NCBI GenBank assembly: GCA_017419065.1
Contig: JAFOMB010000233.1
Coordinates: forward strand, 1-18,769
Length of the DNA: 18,769 nt
Source: Erysipelotrichaceae bacterium
GTDB lineage: Bacteria > Bacillota_I > Bacilli_A > Erysipelotrichales > Erysipelotrichaceae
Direction: 5' to 3'
Shown here piece after piece: positions 1 through 6,380 of this stretch. The notes under the pieces are model-generated. The model searched no databases. It worked only from the letters and a program-made list of their open reading frames with translations, and had not been told where the DNA came from. A program made the translations under genes and the position numbers. Within the stretch, counting starts at the first letter, position 1. The number at the start of each line of letters is the position of its first letter.

Positions 1-27
1 AACCACGAAACATATCATAAGTAATTC

Positions 28-56
28 TTGAAAAGAAAGCGCTTACGGGGTAAAAT
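28..56 (+). promoter_or_regulatory. ptsH promoter (sigma-A type)
   Basis: TTGAAA at 28-33 and TAAAAT at 51-56 are separated by exactly 17 bp, close to the vegetative sigma-A consensus. The predicted start is near position 63, giving a leader of about 42 nt before the ptsH ATG at 105. The match is read directly from the sequence; use in the cell is inferred. Confidence 0.75.
34..47 (+). promoter_or_regulatory. Candidate cre (CcpA) site in the ptsH promoter spacer
   Basis: The 14-mer AGAAAGCGCTTACG matches the catabolite-response pattern TGAAARCGYTTWCA at 12 of 14 positions, including the central CG and both flanking arms. It fills most of the spacer between the -35 and -10 boxes, where a bound CcpA/HPr-Ser-P complex would be expected to block RNA polymerase. 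CcpA itself is not in this window. The downstream gene encodes HPr with Ser46, the CcpA co-effector, so feedback is plausible but inferred. Confidence 0.55.
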
Positions 57-60
57 ATTA

Positions 61-79
61 CTGTATTGGAAAAATACAG
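61..79 (+). promoter_or_regulatory. 5' stem-loop in the ptsH leader
   Basis: CTGTATT (61-67) pairs perfectly with AATACAG (73-79) around a 5-nt GGAAA loop. The predicted transcript begins at about 62-64, so the hairpin would sit at the extreme 5' end of the mRNA, 12 nt before the AGGAGGG ribosome site at 91-97. Such hairpins often protect an mRNA from 5'-end decay; this role is inferred and the stem is short. Confidence 0.4.
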
Positions 80-104
80 CAGATTTGTATAGGAGGGTTA
101 CATA

Positions 105-371
105 ATGAAAGAAATCAAAGTTACAGTTGTTGATCCGGTAGGATTACATGCTCGTCCGGCTACTGTCGCTGTCAACGCAGCCAGCAAGTTCAAATGTGAT
201 GTCAAGGTCTCCTTCAAAGAGAGATCCGTCAACATGAAATCCATCATGGGTGTCATGTCCTTAGGAATCCCGACACAGTCTGAGATCACGATCTCCTGTG
301 ACGGAGAAGATGAAGATGTCGCTATCGAAGCAATCGAAACTACACTGAAAGAACAGAACGTTATCGCATAA
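105..371 (+). CDS. ptsH: Phosphocarrier protein HPr
   Basis: HPr is the small cytoplasmic phosphocarrier of the sugar phosphotransferase system. It takes phosphate from PEP on Enzyme I at a histidine and passes it to sugar-specific EIIA domains. The 88-residue product has the usual length. His15 lies in GLHARPA, and the regulatory Ser46 in the conserved block around KSIMGVMSLG, the site used by HPr kinase/phosphorylase in Bacillota. AGGAGGG at 91-97 fixes the ATG at 105. The gene has its own promoter and is followed by a terminator. It is not followed by ptsI, its usual partner in many Bacillota; pgcA lies downstream instead. Function is certain from the sequence. Confidence 0.98.
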   Translation: MKEIKVTVVDPVGLHARPATVAVNAASKFKCDVKVSFKERSVNMKSIMGVMSLGIPTQSEITISCDGEDEDVAIEAIETTLKEQNVIA

Positions 372-389
372 AAGATCATCTTCAAAAGC

Positions 390-415
390 GAGGGAGTAAG
401 CTCCCTCCTTTTTTA
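390..415 (+). terminator. Intrinsic terminator after ptsH
   Basis: GAGGGAG (390-396) pairs with CTCCCTC (401-407) over a TAAG loop and is followed by a T-rich tail. It ends 14 nt before the pgcA ATG, and no separate pgcA promoter is visible between them. pgcA is therefore probably expressed by read-through or from a promoter inside ptsH. Confidence 0.85.
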
Positions 416-429
416 CTGCAGGAGGAACT

Positions 430-2112
430 ATGGTTTATCAGGAAAATTACAGCTACTGGAAGAATCACAAAGATCTCGATCCGTCTTTACGCGAAGAACT
501 GGAAAAGATGAGTGAAAGCCAGATCGAAGACGCTTTTTTCAAGGATGTCAAATTTGAAACGGCCGGTATGAGAGGCCTCATGGGTGTAGGCTCCAACCGT
601 CTCAACATCCACACGGTCCGCAAGGCTACACAGGGCCTGGCCAACTATCTCAGCAAACATAAAGAAGAGGGGAAGGTCCCGTCTGTCGCGATCGCCTATG
701 ACAACCGCTACAATTCCCGGGAATTCGCCTTTGACTGCGCGAAGCTCTTAGCTTCCAACGGAATCAAGACGTATGTCTTTGACTCTCTGCGTCCGACACC
801 GGAGCTCTCCTATACTGTCAGATATTATCACTGCGACAGCGGTATCATGATCACCGCGTCCCACAACCCGAAAGAATACAACGGCTACAAGGTCTATGAC
901 CCAAGAGGCTGCCAGCTGATCCCGGTCTTAGCCAATAAGCTGATCGAAGAGATCGAAAAGATCGATGACTTCATCTCCATCAAGCCGAGAGAAGACTACG
1001 ACAAGGATCTGGTCGTCATCGCCGGAGAAGAAGTCGATGAGGCCTACAACAGAGATGTCCTGTCCATCCGCATCAATCCGGATGAGAAGAAGGACTTCAA
1101 GATCGCCTTCTCACCGGAGCACGGCACTTCCAATATCCCGGTCAGAAGAGCCCTGAAGGAAGCCGGCTATGATGTCGAAGTTGTCGAGAACCAGTCCTAT
1201 CCGGATCCGGCCTTCTCCAACACGAAGACCCCGAACCCGGAAGAACCGGGCGCCTATGAAGGTGTCCTCGCCCTGGCCAAGAAGATCGATGCGGCCTTAC
1301 TGCTGGTATGCGATCCGGACGGCGACAGAATGGGTGTCGGCATCCGTCATAACGGCGAATACATCGTCCTCAACGGCAACCAGACCGGTGCTCTCTTACT
1401 GGAGTACATCCTGTCCACCAAGAAGAATATCCCGGCCAATGCCTGCATGTTTACGACGATCGTCACCAGTGATTTAGGGGAAGCGGTCGCGAGAAGCCAC
1501 GGCTGCGATGTCGAAAAGACACTGACCGGCTTCAAGTACATCGGTGATAAATATTACCGCTATGAAGAAAACCACGAAAAGGAATACATCTTCGGGTATG
1601 AGGAATCCTACGGTTCCCTCATTGCCCCATTCGTCAGAGACAAGGACGCGACCCAGGCGTGCTTGATGCTGTCGGAAGCCTGCGCCTACTACCGGGCTCA
1701 GGACAAGACCCTCATGGACGTCCTGAACGAAGTCTACGCAAAGGTCGGCGCCTATGTCGATGTCCAGGTATCTGTCTTACTGCCGGGAGCTGACGGCGCT
1801 GTCAAGCTCAAGGCCATCATGGACGGCTTACGTGAAAAGCCATTGGAAGTCCCAGGCTATGAGATCGTCCGCATCGAAGACTACAAGCTGCAGACGGCTA
1901 CGGAAAACGGTGTCGTCACCCCGTTTGCGGAATATGATGTCACAGACGTCCTGAAGTACTTCCTGTCGGATGGTTCCTATATCGCCATCCGTCCAAGCGG
2001 CACAGAGCCGAAATGCAAGGTCTACATCTGCGCCAAGGATGAGACGATGGATAAGGCGAAAGAGAAGGCGGAAGGGTTCAAGAAGATCGCCCGTGAAGCA
2101 CTCGGAAACTGA
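430..2112 (+). CDS. pgcA: Phosphoglucomutase/phosphomannomutase (alpha-D-phosphohexomutase family)
   Basis: Interconverts glucose-1-phosphate and glucose-6-phosphate (or the mannose forms), linking glycolysis to UDP-glucose and envelope precursors. The 560-residue length fits the PgcA-like branch. The four family signatures are present in order: the phosphoserine loop TASHNP with catalytic Ser144, the metal-binding DPDGDR at 295-300 (Asp295, 297, 299), the sugar-specificity loop GYEES at 389-393, and the phosphate-binding RPSGTEP from Arg521. GCAGGAGG just upstream is a strong ribosome site for ATG 430. The 3' end overlaps the likely trmR start by 20 nt. The exact sugar preference cannot be told from the sequence. 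Confidence 0.93.
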   Translation: MVYQENYSYWKNHKDLDPSLREELEKMSESQIEDAFFKDVKFETAGMRGLMGVGSNRLNIHTVRKATQGLANYLSKHKEEGKVPSVAIAYDNRYNSREFAFDCAKLLASNGIKTYVFDSLRPTPELSYTVRYYHCDSGIMITASHNPKEYNGYKVYDPRGCQLIPVLANKLIEEIEKIDDFISIKPREDYDKDLVVIAGEEVDEAYNRDVLSIRINPDEKKDFKIAFSPEHGTSNIPVRRALKEAGYDVEVVENQSYPDPAFSNTKTPNPEEPGAYEGVLALAKKIDAALLLVCDPDGDRMGVGIRHNGEYIVLNGNQTGALLLEYILSTKKNIPANACMFTTIVTSDLGEAVARSHGCDVEKTLTGFKYIGDKYYRYEENHEKEYIFGYEESYGSLIAPFVRDKDATQACLMLSEACAYYRAQDKTLMDVLNEVYAKVGAYVDVQVSVLLPGADGAVKLKAIMDGLREKPLEVPGYEIVRIEDYKLQTATENGVVTPFAEYDVTDVLKYFLSDGSYIAIRPSGTEPKCKVYICAKDETMDKAKEKAEGFKKIAREALGN

Positions 2113-2683
2113 GATCAAAGAAAAAGCCAGAGAAGAGAAAGTCCCCATCATTCAGGATGGGGGCTTGACTTTTCTATTGGACCTGATAAGGGAAAACAAC
2201 TGCCATAGGATCCTGGAACTCGGTACCGCCGTCGGCTATTCCAGTATCGAGATGGCTCTTTTGTCGAAGGAGATCCATATCGATACCGTAGAGAAGGAAG
2301 AGGAGATGGTAAAGGAAGCTCTTCAAAATATTGAGGAGATGGGACTTATGGATCAGATCAGCGTCCACCACTGCCCGGCTGAAGAATACGAAACAGAGGA
2401 GAAGTACGATCTGATCTTCGTAGATGCGGCCAAGGCCCAGTATGCGAAGTATCTCGAGCGCTTTCTTCCCAATCTGAAGGAAGACGGGATGATGGTCTTC
2501 GACAATATGATCTTCCATGGGATGATCTATGAAGTTGAAGATCTCAAGAACCGGGGAACGAAGGCCATGGTCCGCAAGATCATAAAATTCAGGGACGCTA
2601 TGCGAAATGATCAGCGTTTTGATATAATGTTATATGATCACATCGGTGATGGAATGCTGGTAGTAAAAAGGAGACGATCATGA
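2093..2683 (+). CDS. trmR: SAM-dependent O-methyltransferase, TrmR (YrrM)-like
   Basis: A class I SAM-dependent methyltransferase resembling TrmR/YrrM, which methylates 5-hydroxyuridine at the wobble position (U34) of certain tRNAs. The SAM motif ILELGTAVGYSS lies near residues 40-51. The metal/substrate acidic motif FVDAAKAQY (Asp111) and a later FDN motif follow. The frame is open upstream to 1970, but that part only overlaps pgcA out of frame and looks unlike a protein. GTG at 2093 gives 196 residues beginning just before the conserved VPII segment. This is somewhat shorter at the N-terminus than Bacillus YrrM, and the start has no good ribosome site, so it is tentative. Translation is probably coupled to pgcA. 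The family is clear; the tRNA substrate is inferred. Confidence 0.75.
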   Translation: MKHSETEIKEKAREEKVPIIQDGGLTFLLDLIRENNCHRILELGTAVGYSSIEMALLSKEIHIDTVEKEEEMVKEALQNIEEMGLMDQISVHHCPAEEYETEEKYDLIFVDAAKAQYAKYLERFLPNLKEDGMMVFDNMIFHGMIYEVEDLKNRGTKAMVRKIIKFRDAMRNDQRFDIMLYDHIGDGMLVVKRRRS

Positions 2684-3666
2684 AACTGGAAAATGTGGTC
2701 CTCATGGGCTTTGTGGATTCCGCCCTGAAATATCTGGAAAAGCAGGTCAAAGAGGACAGAAGTGATAAAATCGAAGACTTTGATCTCTCTTCTCTCCGCA
2801 GGATCCAGGATGACCTGAATTCCCGTCTGGCAGAGTCGATGCAGGACTTTTCTGCTCCGGTCGCAACACTGAAGGAGACAGGGTCCCGGGCTTTTGAGAA
2901 GTTCATTGAAGAGAGGAAGAAACCGTCTCTGATCGAGGAATTCGATGAGATCTTTTCCAGTGTCAGCGATGATATCGAGAATGAGACAGACTCTCTCTTA
3001 GAACCTTATCAGAACGATGTCGATGAGGAATATATGAAACTGATCGCCGATGCCTCTGCCAGAGCCAGAGAACAGGAGATCGACTTCGATGTCGATTCCC
3101 TCTTTGACGAAGTCATGAAGGAAGACAAGCAGGGCGAAGAGATCGATGACCTCTTCCGTCAGATCGTCGATCATGAGGAAGAGATGCAGACCATCGTTCC
3201 GAAAGAGGACAACGTCAAGGCAGATGTCTATGTTTCCTCTCTCGTAGATGAGTTAAAGAAACAGCTGCAGAAGGAAGAAGAAGCCAAGAAGGCGGAAGTC
3301 AATGAACGGATGAGCATCTACAAGAAGATCAACGAGATCTATCCGTATCTCTCTGCCGGCTTTGTAAGAGCTGTCTATGATATGAAGAATTCGATCGCCA
3401 TCGAATATCCGCTTCATGAGAACGTCATCATCCTGCACCGTCTGGTCTTCCATGATCTGGAAGAACTCCGTCAGTTCGTAGAGATCGTCCTGGGACATGA
3501 CTACAATGTCAATGTCGATGAAGAAAAGATGATCGTCGATGTTTTCAAGGAACACTACAACACCGACGGCAAGATCATCACGAACATCTTCGAGATCGCC
3601 AATCAGGCCAAGCTCCTGAATGGGGAATATGACGGTTATCGTGTAATAGTCAAGGAAGAGGAATGA
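2680..3666 (+). CDS. Acidic cytoplasmic protein of unknown function
   Basis: A 328-residue protein that starts in an ATGA overlap with the trmR stop codon, so the two are translationally coupled. It has no signal peptide or membrane segment. Residues about 85-210 are extremely rich in Asp and Glu and probably helical. A Lys/Glu-rich, coiled-coil-like stretch follows near 190-215, and a more ordered C-terminal domain spans about 215-325 (ISIEYPLHEN-like region and GEYDGYRVIV near the end). I do not recognise the family. The neighbouring tRNA-modification gene gives only weak context. A second ATG at 2704 is possible, but 2680 fits the overlap. The coding call is secure from length and codon use. 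Confidence 0.85.
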   Translation: MKLENVVLMGFVDSALKYLEKQVKEDRSDKIEDFDLSSLRRIQDDLNSRLAESMQDFSAPVATLKETGSRAFEKFIEERKKPSLIEEFDEIFSSVSDDIENETDSLLEPYQNDVDEEYMKLIADASARAREQEIDFDVDSLFDEVMKEDKQGEEIDDLFRQIVDHEEEMQTIVPKEDNVKADVYVSSLVDELKKQLQKEEEAKKAEVNERMSIYKKINEIYPYLSAGFVRAVYDMKNSIAIEYPLHENVIILHRLVFHDLEELRQFVEIVLGHDYNVNVDEEKMIVDVFKEHYNTDGKIITNIFEIANQAKLLNGEYDGYRVIVKEEE

Positions 3667-3681
3667 TCTTCCTTTTCTTTT
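3652..3681 (+). terminator. Intrinsic terminator with the stop codon in its loop
   Basis: AAGGAAGA (3652-3659) pairs with TCTTCCTT (3667-3674), followed by a T-rich tract. The 7-nt loop GGAATGA contains the TGA stop codon of the acidic protein, so the hairpin overlaps the end of the coding region. Confidence 0.7.
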
Positions 3682-3683
3682 CG

Positions 3684-3692
3684 TGTTATAAT
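3684..3692 (+). promoter_or_regulatory. Extended -10 promoter
   Basis: TGTTATAAT is a perfect TATAAT box with the TGn extension and no recognisable -35 element. It starts 3 nt after the terminator T tract. A start near 3699 would give a 20-nt leader carrying the AGGAGGT ribosome site of the next gene. Confidence 0.7.
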
Positions 3693-3718
3693 CAGTAATT
3701 GTGAGGAGGTATGCATTT

Positions 3719-4390
3719 ATGCCTGAAAAGAACCCTTATGAATCACAGGAAACACTCGATATCCCGGATTTCGTAGAAAAGAAGAAAGATGTCCAGGAAA
3801 GCGTTGATATGAGCGTCTTCAAGCTGGAAGACGATGATAAAGAAAACGAAGTCACAGAAGAAGTGGAAGAAGAGGAAGAGGAAAGACCTGTCCGGAGAGG
3901 TTCACGCCGTCTCAAAAACAACGTGATGATCGCCGGCGGCATCCTGCTGGCTGTCATGGCTGTCCTCATGATCGCTTCTTTGATCTTTGCGGGAAGCCAG
4001 CGCTCTGCCTTAAAGAAGAAACAGGCGGAACTGGATAAGCTGCAGACAGAGATGACGACGATGAAGACGCAGTATGAGACACAGATCAACGATCTGAAGA
4101 AACAGATCGAAGAGCTCTCCAAGCCGGTCACTCCGACACCTTCCGGCAGCGGATCTACCGTTCCGGCCAACGGGACACGCTATCTCGTGACTGCTTCCAA
4201 CGGCATCAACCTCAGAGCGAAGGCCAGTGTGGAAAGCGACCTCGTCGGTTCTGTCGACAACGGGGCAGAAGTCGTCATCATCGGTGACCTTGTCAAGGAC
4301 GATGAAGGAAGACAGTGGGGCAAGATCGATGACAACACCTGGATCTGCCTGATCAACGGCGAAGAGGTCTACGCGGAAGTCATACAATAA
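3719..4390 (+). CDS. Single-pass membrane protein with extracellular SH3b domain
   Basis: The 223-residue product has an acidic cytoplasmic N-terminus (1-58) with a Glu run and a basic cluster (RRGSRRLK, about 59-66). A transmembrane helix spans about 69-91, a coiled coil 96-134, a Pro/Ser/Gly linker (PTPSGSGS) about 138-146, and a C-terminal bacterial SH3 domain about 154-223 (NLRAKAS motif). The basic cluster on the N-side predicts N-in/C-out topology, putting the SH3b domain on the cell-wall side, where such domains commonly bind peptidoglycan. ATG 3719 is chosen because AGGAGGT at 3704-3710 is 8 nt upstream; an upstream GTG at 3701 overlaps that site. It has its own promoter and terminator. 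Exact function is unknown; a cell-envelope role is inferred. Confidence 0.85.
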   Translation: MPEKNPYESQETLDIPDFVEKKKDVQESVDMSVFKLEDDDKENEVTEEVEEEEEERPVRRGSRRLKNNVMIAGGILLAVMAVLMIASLIFAGSQRSALKKKQAELDKLQTEMTTMKTQYETQINDLKKQIEELSKPVTPTPSGSGSTVPANGTRYLVTASNGINLRAKASVESDLVGSVDNGAEVVIIGDLVKDDEGRQWGKIDDNTWICLINGEEVYAEVIQ

Positions 4391-4394
4391 AACG

Positions 4395-4420
4395 AAAGAA
4401 TGCGGAAGCATTCTTTTTCT
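4395..4420 (+). terminator. Intrinsic terminator after the SH3b gene
   Basis: AAAGAATGC (4395-4403) pairs with GCATTCTTT (4408-4416) across a GGAA tetraloop and runs into TTCT. It is a compact, strong hairpin directly followed by the next promoter. Confidence 0.85.
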
Positions 4421-4421
4421 T

Positions 4422-4430
4422 TGCTATAAT
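4422..4430 (+). promoter_or_regulatory. Extended -10 promoter for the HAD-murA pair
   Basis: TGCTATAAT has a perfect -10 box with the TGn extension, lying in the tail of the terminator. The predicted start is near 4437, only about 4 nt before the likely ATG at 4441, so the mRNA would be almost leaderless. Confidence 0.6.
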
Positions 4431-4440
4431 GGTAGAGGCT

Positions 4441-5088
4441 ATGATCAGGGCAGTTTTCTTTGACCTCGACGGGACACTCGTCGACAGTGAAAAGCACTAT
4501 ACGACCGGCACGAAGGAGTGGCTGGACAGACTGGGTTATCACCTCTCCTTGGAGGAAGTCTATCCCATCATCGGAAAGAATATGGAAGAGACCTATGCCT
4601 ATCTCCATGAAGCCTGCGGGATCCCGATAGAAGAAGCGGTCAGGGAAAACGAGAAGTACTTCGATCATGAGCACGTCATACGCTATGCCGACTATCTCTT
4701 CCCGGATGTAAGGAAGACATTAGATGCCTGTAAGGAAAAGGAGATACGCATGGCGGTATGTACAGGGTCGCAGTCCGATCTTCTGAAGATGTTTCTCAAA
4801 GACTGTCATCTGGAAGGAATCTTTGAAGAGACAGTATCCAGCGATCAGCACTTTCCCGATAAACCCGACCCGGCTATGTATCTCTATCTGTTAAAGAAGA
4901 TGAAACTGAAGGCAGAGGAATGCCTTGTCGTGGAGGATTCGAAAAACGGGATCCTGTCCGGAAAAAGAGCCGGTATCTATACTGTGGCGAGGGATGCGTC
5001 CCGCTATCATGTCGATCAGTCGGAGGCCGATTGGATCGTAAAGGATCTCATAGAGATCATGGAGGTCATCAATGTCAGAAACCATTAA
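4441..5088 (+). CDS. HAD-superfamily phosphatase/phosphomutase (beta-PGM-like)
   Basis: A 215-residue haloacid-dehalogenase family hydrolase acting on a small phosphorylated metabolite. Motif I is FFDLDGTLVDSE, with nucleophile Asp8 and acid Asp10. A helical C1-type cap follows at about 15-85, then motif II in VCTGS, motif III Lys in DKPDP (Lys141), and motif IV VVEDSKNG (Asp166). This layout matches the beta-phosphoglucomutase/phosphoglycolate-phosphatase subgroup; the substrate cannot be told. An ATG at 4429 overlaps the -10 box, so 4441 is preferred, since the HAD core normally starts within a few residues. Neither start has a well-spaced ribosome site. The 3' end overlaps murA by 17 nt, indicating co-transcription. 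Confidence 0.87.
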   Translation: MIRAVFFDLDGTLVDSEKHYTTGTKEWLDRLGYHLSLEEVYPIIGKNMEETYAYLHEACGIPIEEAVRENEKYFDHEHVIRYADYLFPDVRKTLDACKEKEIRMAVCTGSQSDLLKMFLKDCHLEGIFEETVSSDQHFPDKPDPAMYLYLLKKMKLKAEECLVVEDSKNGILSGKRAGIYTVARDASRYHVDQSEADWIVKDLIEIMEVINVRNH

Positions 5089-6316
5089 GATCAAAGGCGG
5101 AAATATATTGAGAGGGGAAGTGGATATCTCTTCCTCCAAGAATGCGGCAGTGGCGATCCTGCCTTCTGTCGTTCTCGCCAGCGAGATCGTCAAATTATAT
5201 GATGTGCCGAATATCAAGGATATCCAGGTCCTCATCAAACTCCTGGGACTGCTCCATATCAAGGTCCAGGTCGACGGGGATGCGCTGACGATCGATCCGA
5301 CCAATATCGAAGAAGTCGTCCTGGATGATCCGGATGTCAATAAACTGAGAGCCTCCTATTACTTCATGGGAGCCATGTTAGGCCGTTTCAAACATGTGAA
5401 GATGCTGTATCCGGGAGGATGCAATTTAGGTCCTAGACCTATCGATCTCCATCTCAAGGGCTTTGAGAGTTTAGGAGCCACTGTCAGACAGGAAGAAGGT
5501 CTCATTGAGATCTCTGCCGAGAAGCTCATCGGTGATGACATCTACCTCGATATCGCCTCGGTAGGAGCTACTATCAATATCATGCTGGCAGCTGTCTTTG
5601 CGGAAGGCCGTACGACGATCAAGAACGCGGCCAAGGAACCGGAGATCATCGACCTGAGTTCCATGCTGAACAAGATGGGAGCGGTCATACGTGGTGCCGG
5701 TACTTCCGAGATCACCATCGACGGTGTGAAAAGACTCAAAGGCTGTATCCACGATATCATCCCGGACCGCATCGAAGCCGGTACCTATATCATCATGGCT
5801 GCCGCAGTCGGCGACCATATGAGAGTCAACAACGTCATCCCGCAGCACCTGGGTTCTCTTCTGGCGAAGCTGGAGGAGATGGGTGTAAAGATGGATGTCG
5901 GCATCGACTATGTCACTGTTCTCGATTCCTCCCATATGAAGTCTGTCGATATCGAGACCCTGCCGTTCCCTGGTTTTGCGACGGACCTTCAGCAGCCTCT
6001 CACCGCTCTCTTATGCAAGGCGGAAGGGGACTCCAAGGTCACGGAGACCATCTATGAGGAGCGTTTCAAGCACTGCTATGAGTTAAACAAGATGGGAGCG
6101 GATATCGAAGTCGAGACCGGAAGATCCCTGATCCATGGCGGAAAGAGTCTCCACGGCGCCTCTGTCAGAGCGACAGATCTGCGCTGCGGGGCTGCCCTGA
6201 TCATTGCCGGACTCATGGCAGAAGGAGAGACGGAGATCTTTGATGCCTATCACATCTACCGGGGATATGACTCGGTCATCGAAAAACTGAGGAAACTCGG
6301 TGCAGAAGTAGAATAA
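5072..6316 (+). CDS. murA: UDP-N-acetylglucosamine 1-carboxyvinyltransferase
   Basis: Catalyses the first committed step of peptidoglycan synthesis in the cytoplasm, transferring enolpyruvyl from PEP to UDP-GlcNAc. It is the target of fosfomycin. The 414-residue protein has the family's usual length and inside-out repeated fold. SSSKNAAVAILP carries Lys23 and Asn24, and the catalytic loop PGGCNLGPRPID has Cys117, the residue alkylated by fosfomycin; an Asp there would have predicted natural resistance. FPGFATDLQQP near residue 300 is another signature. GGAGGT at 5061-5066 sits 5 nt before the ATG. Many Bacillota carry two MurA paralogues; which one this is cannot be decided here. Confidence 0.96.
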   Translation: MSETIKIKGGNILRGEVDISSSKNAAVAILPSVVLASEIVKLYDVPNIKDIQVLIKLLGLLHIKVQVDGDALTIDPTNIEEVVLDDPDVNKLRASYYFMGAMLGRFKHVKMLYPGGCNLGPRPIDLHLKGFESLGATVRQEEGLIEISAEKLIGDDIYLDIASVGATINIMLAAVFAEGRTTIKNAAKEPEIIDLSSMLNKMGAVIRGAGTSEITIDGVKRLKGCIHDIIPDRIEAGTYIIMAAAVGDHMRVNNVIPQHLGSLLAKLEEMGVKMDVGIDYVTVLDSSHMKSVDIETLPFPGFATDLQQPLTALLCKAEGDSKVTETIYEERFKHCYELNKMGADIEVETGRSLIHGGKSLHGASVRATDLRCGAALIIAGLMAEGETEIFDAYHIYRGYDSVIEKLRKLGAEVE

Positions 6317-6336
6317 GGCGCAATGCGCCTTTTTTT
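6315..6336 (+). terminator. Intrinsic terminator after murA
   Basis: GGCGC (6317-6321) pairs with GCGCC (6325-6329) over an AAT loop. The stem is extended by the A residues of the TAA stop and the following T residues, and a seven-T tract completes it. The hairpin begins within the murA stop codon. Confidence 0.85.
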
Positions 6337-6380
6337 ACATTCAGTACATTATAATGGAAGTAAGGAAAGAAGGTGTTCTC

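Noticed and set aside
5471..5935. 154-residue minus-strand frame inside murA
   Set aside because: A shadow produced by the codon pattern of murA; His/Asp-rich low-complexity translation with no domain.
6350..6355. TATAAT just upstream of the lipoprotein gene as a promoter
   Set aside because: No -35 at a proper distance and no TGn extension. It may still work, but the evidence is weaker than for the other promoters listed.
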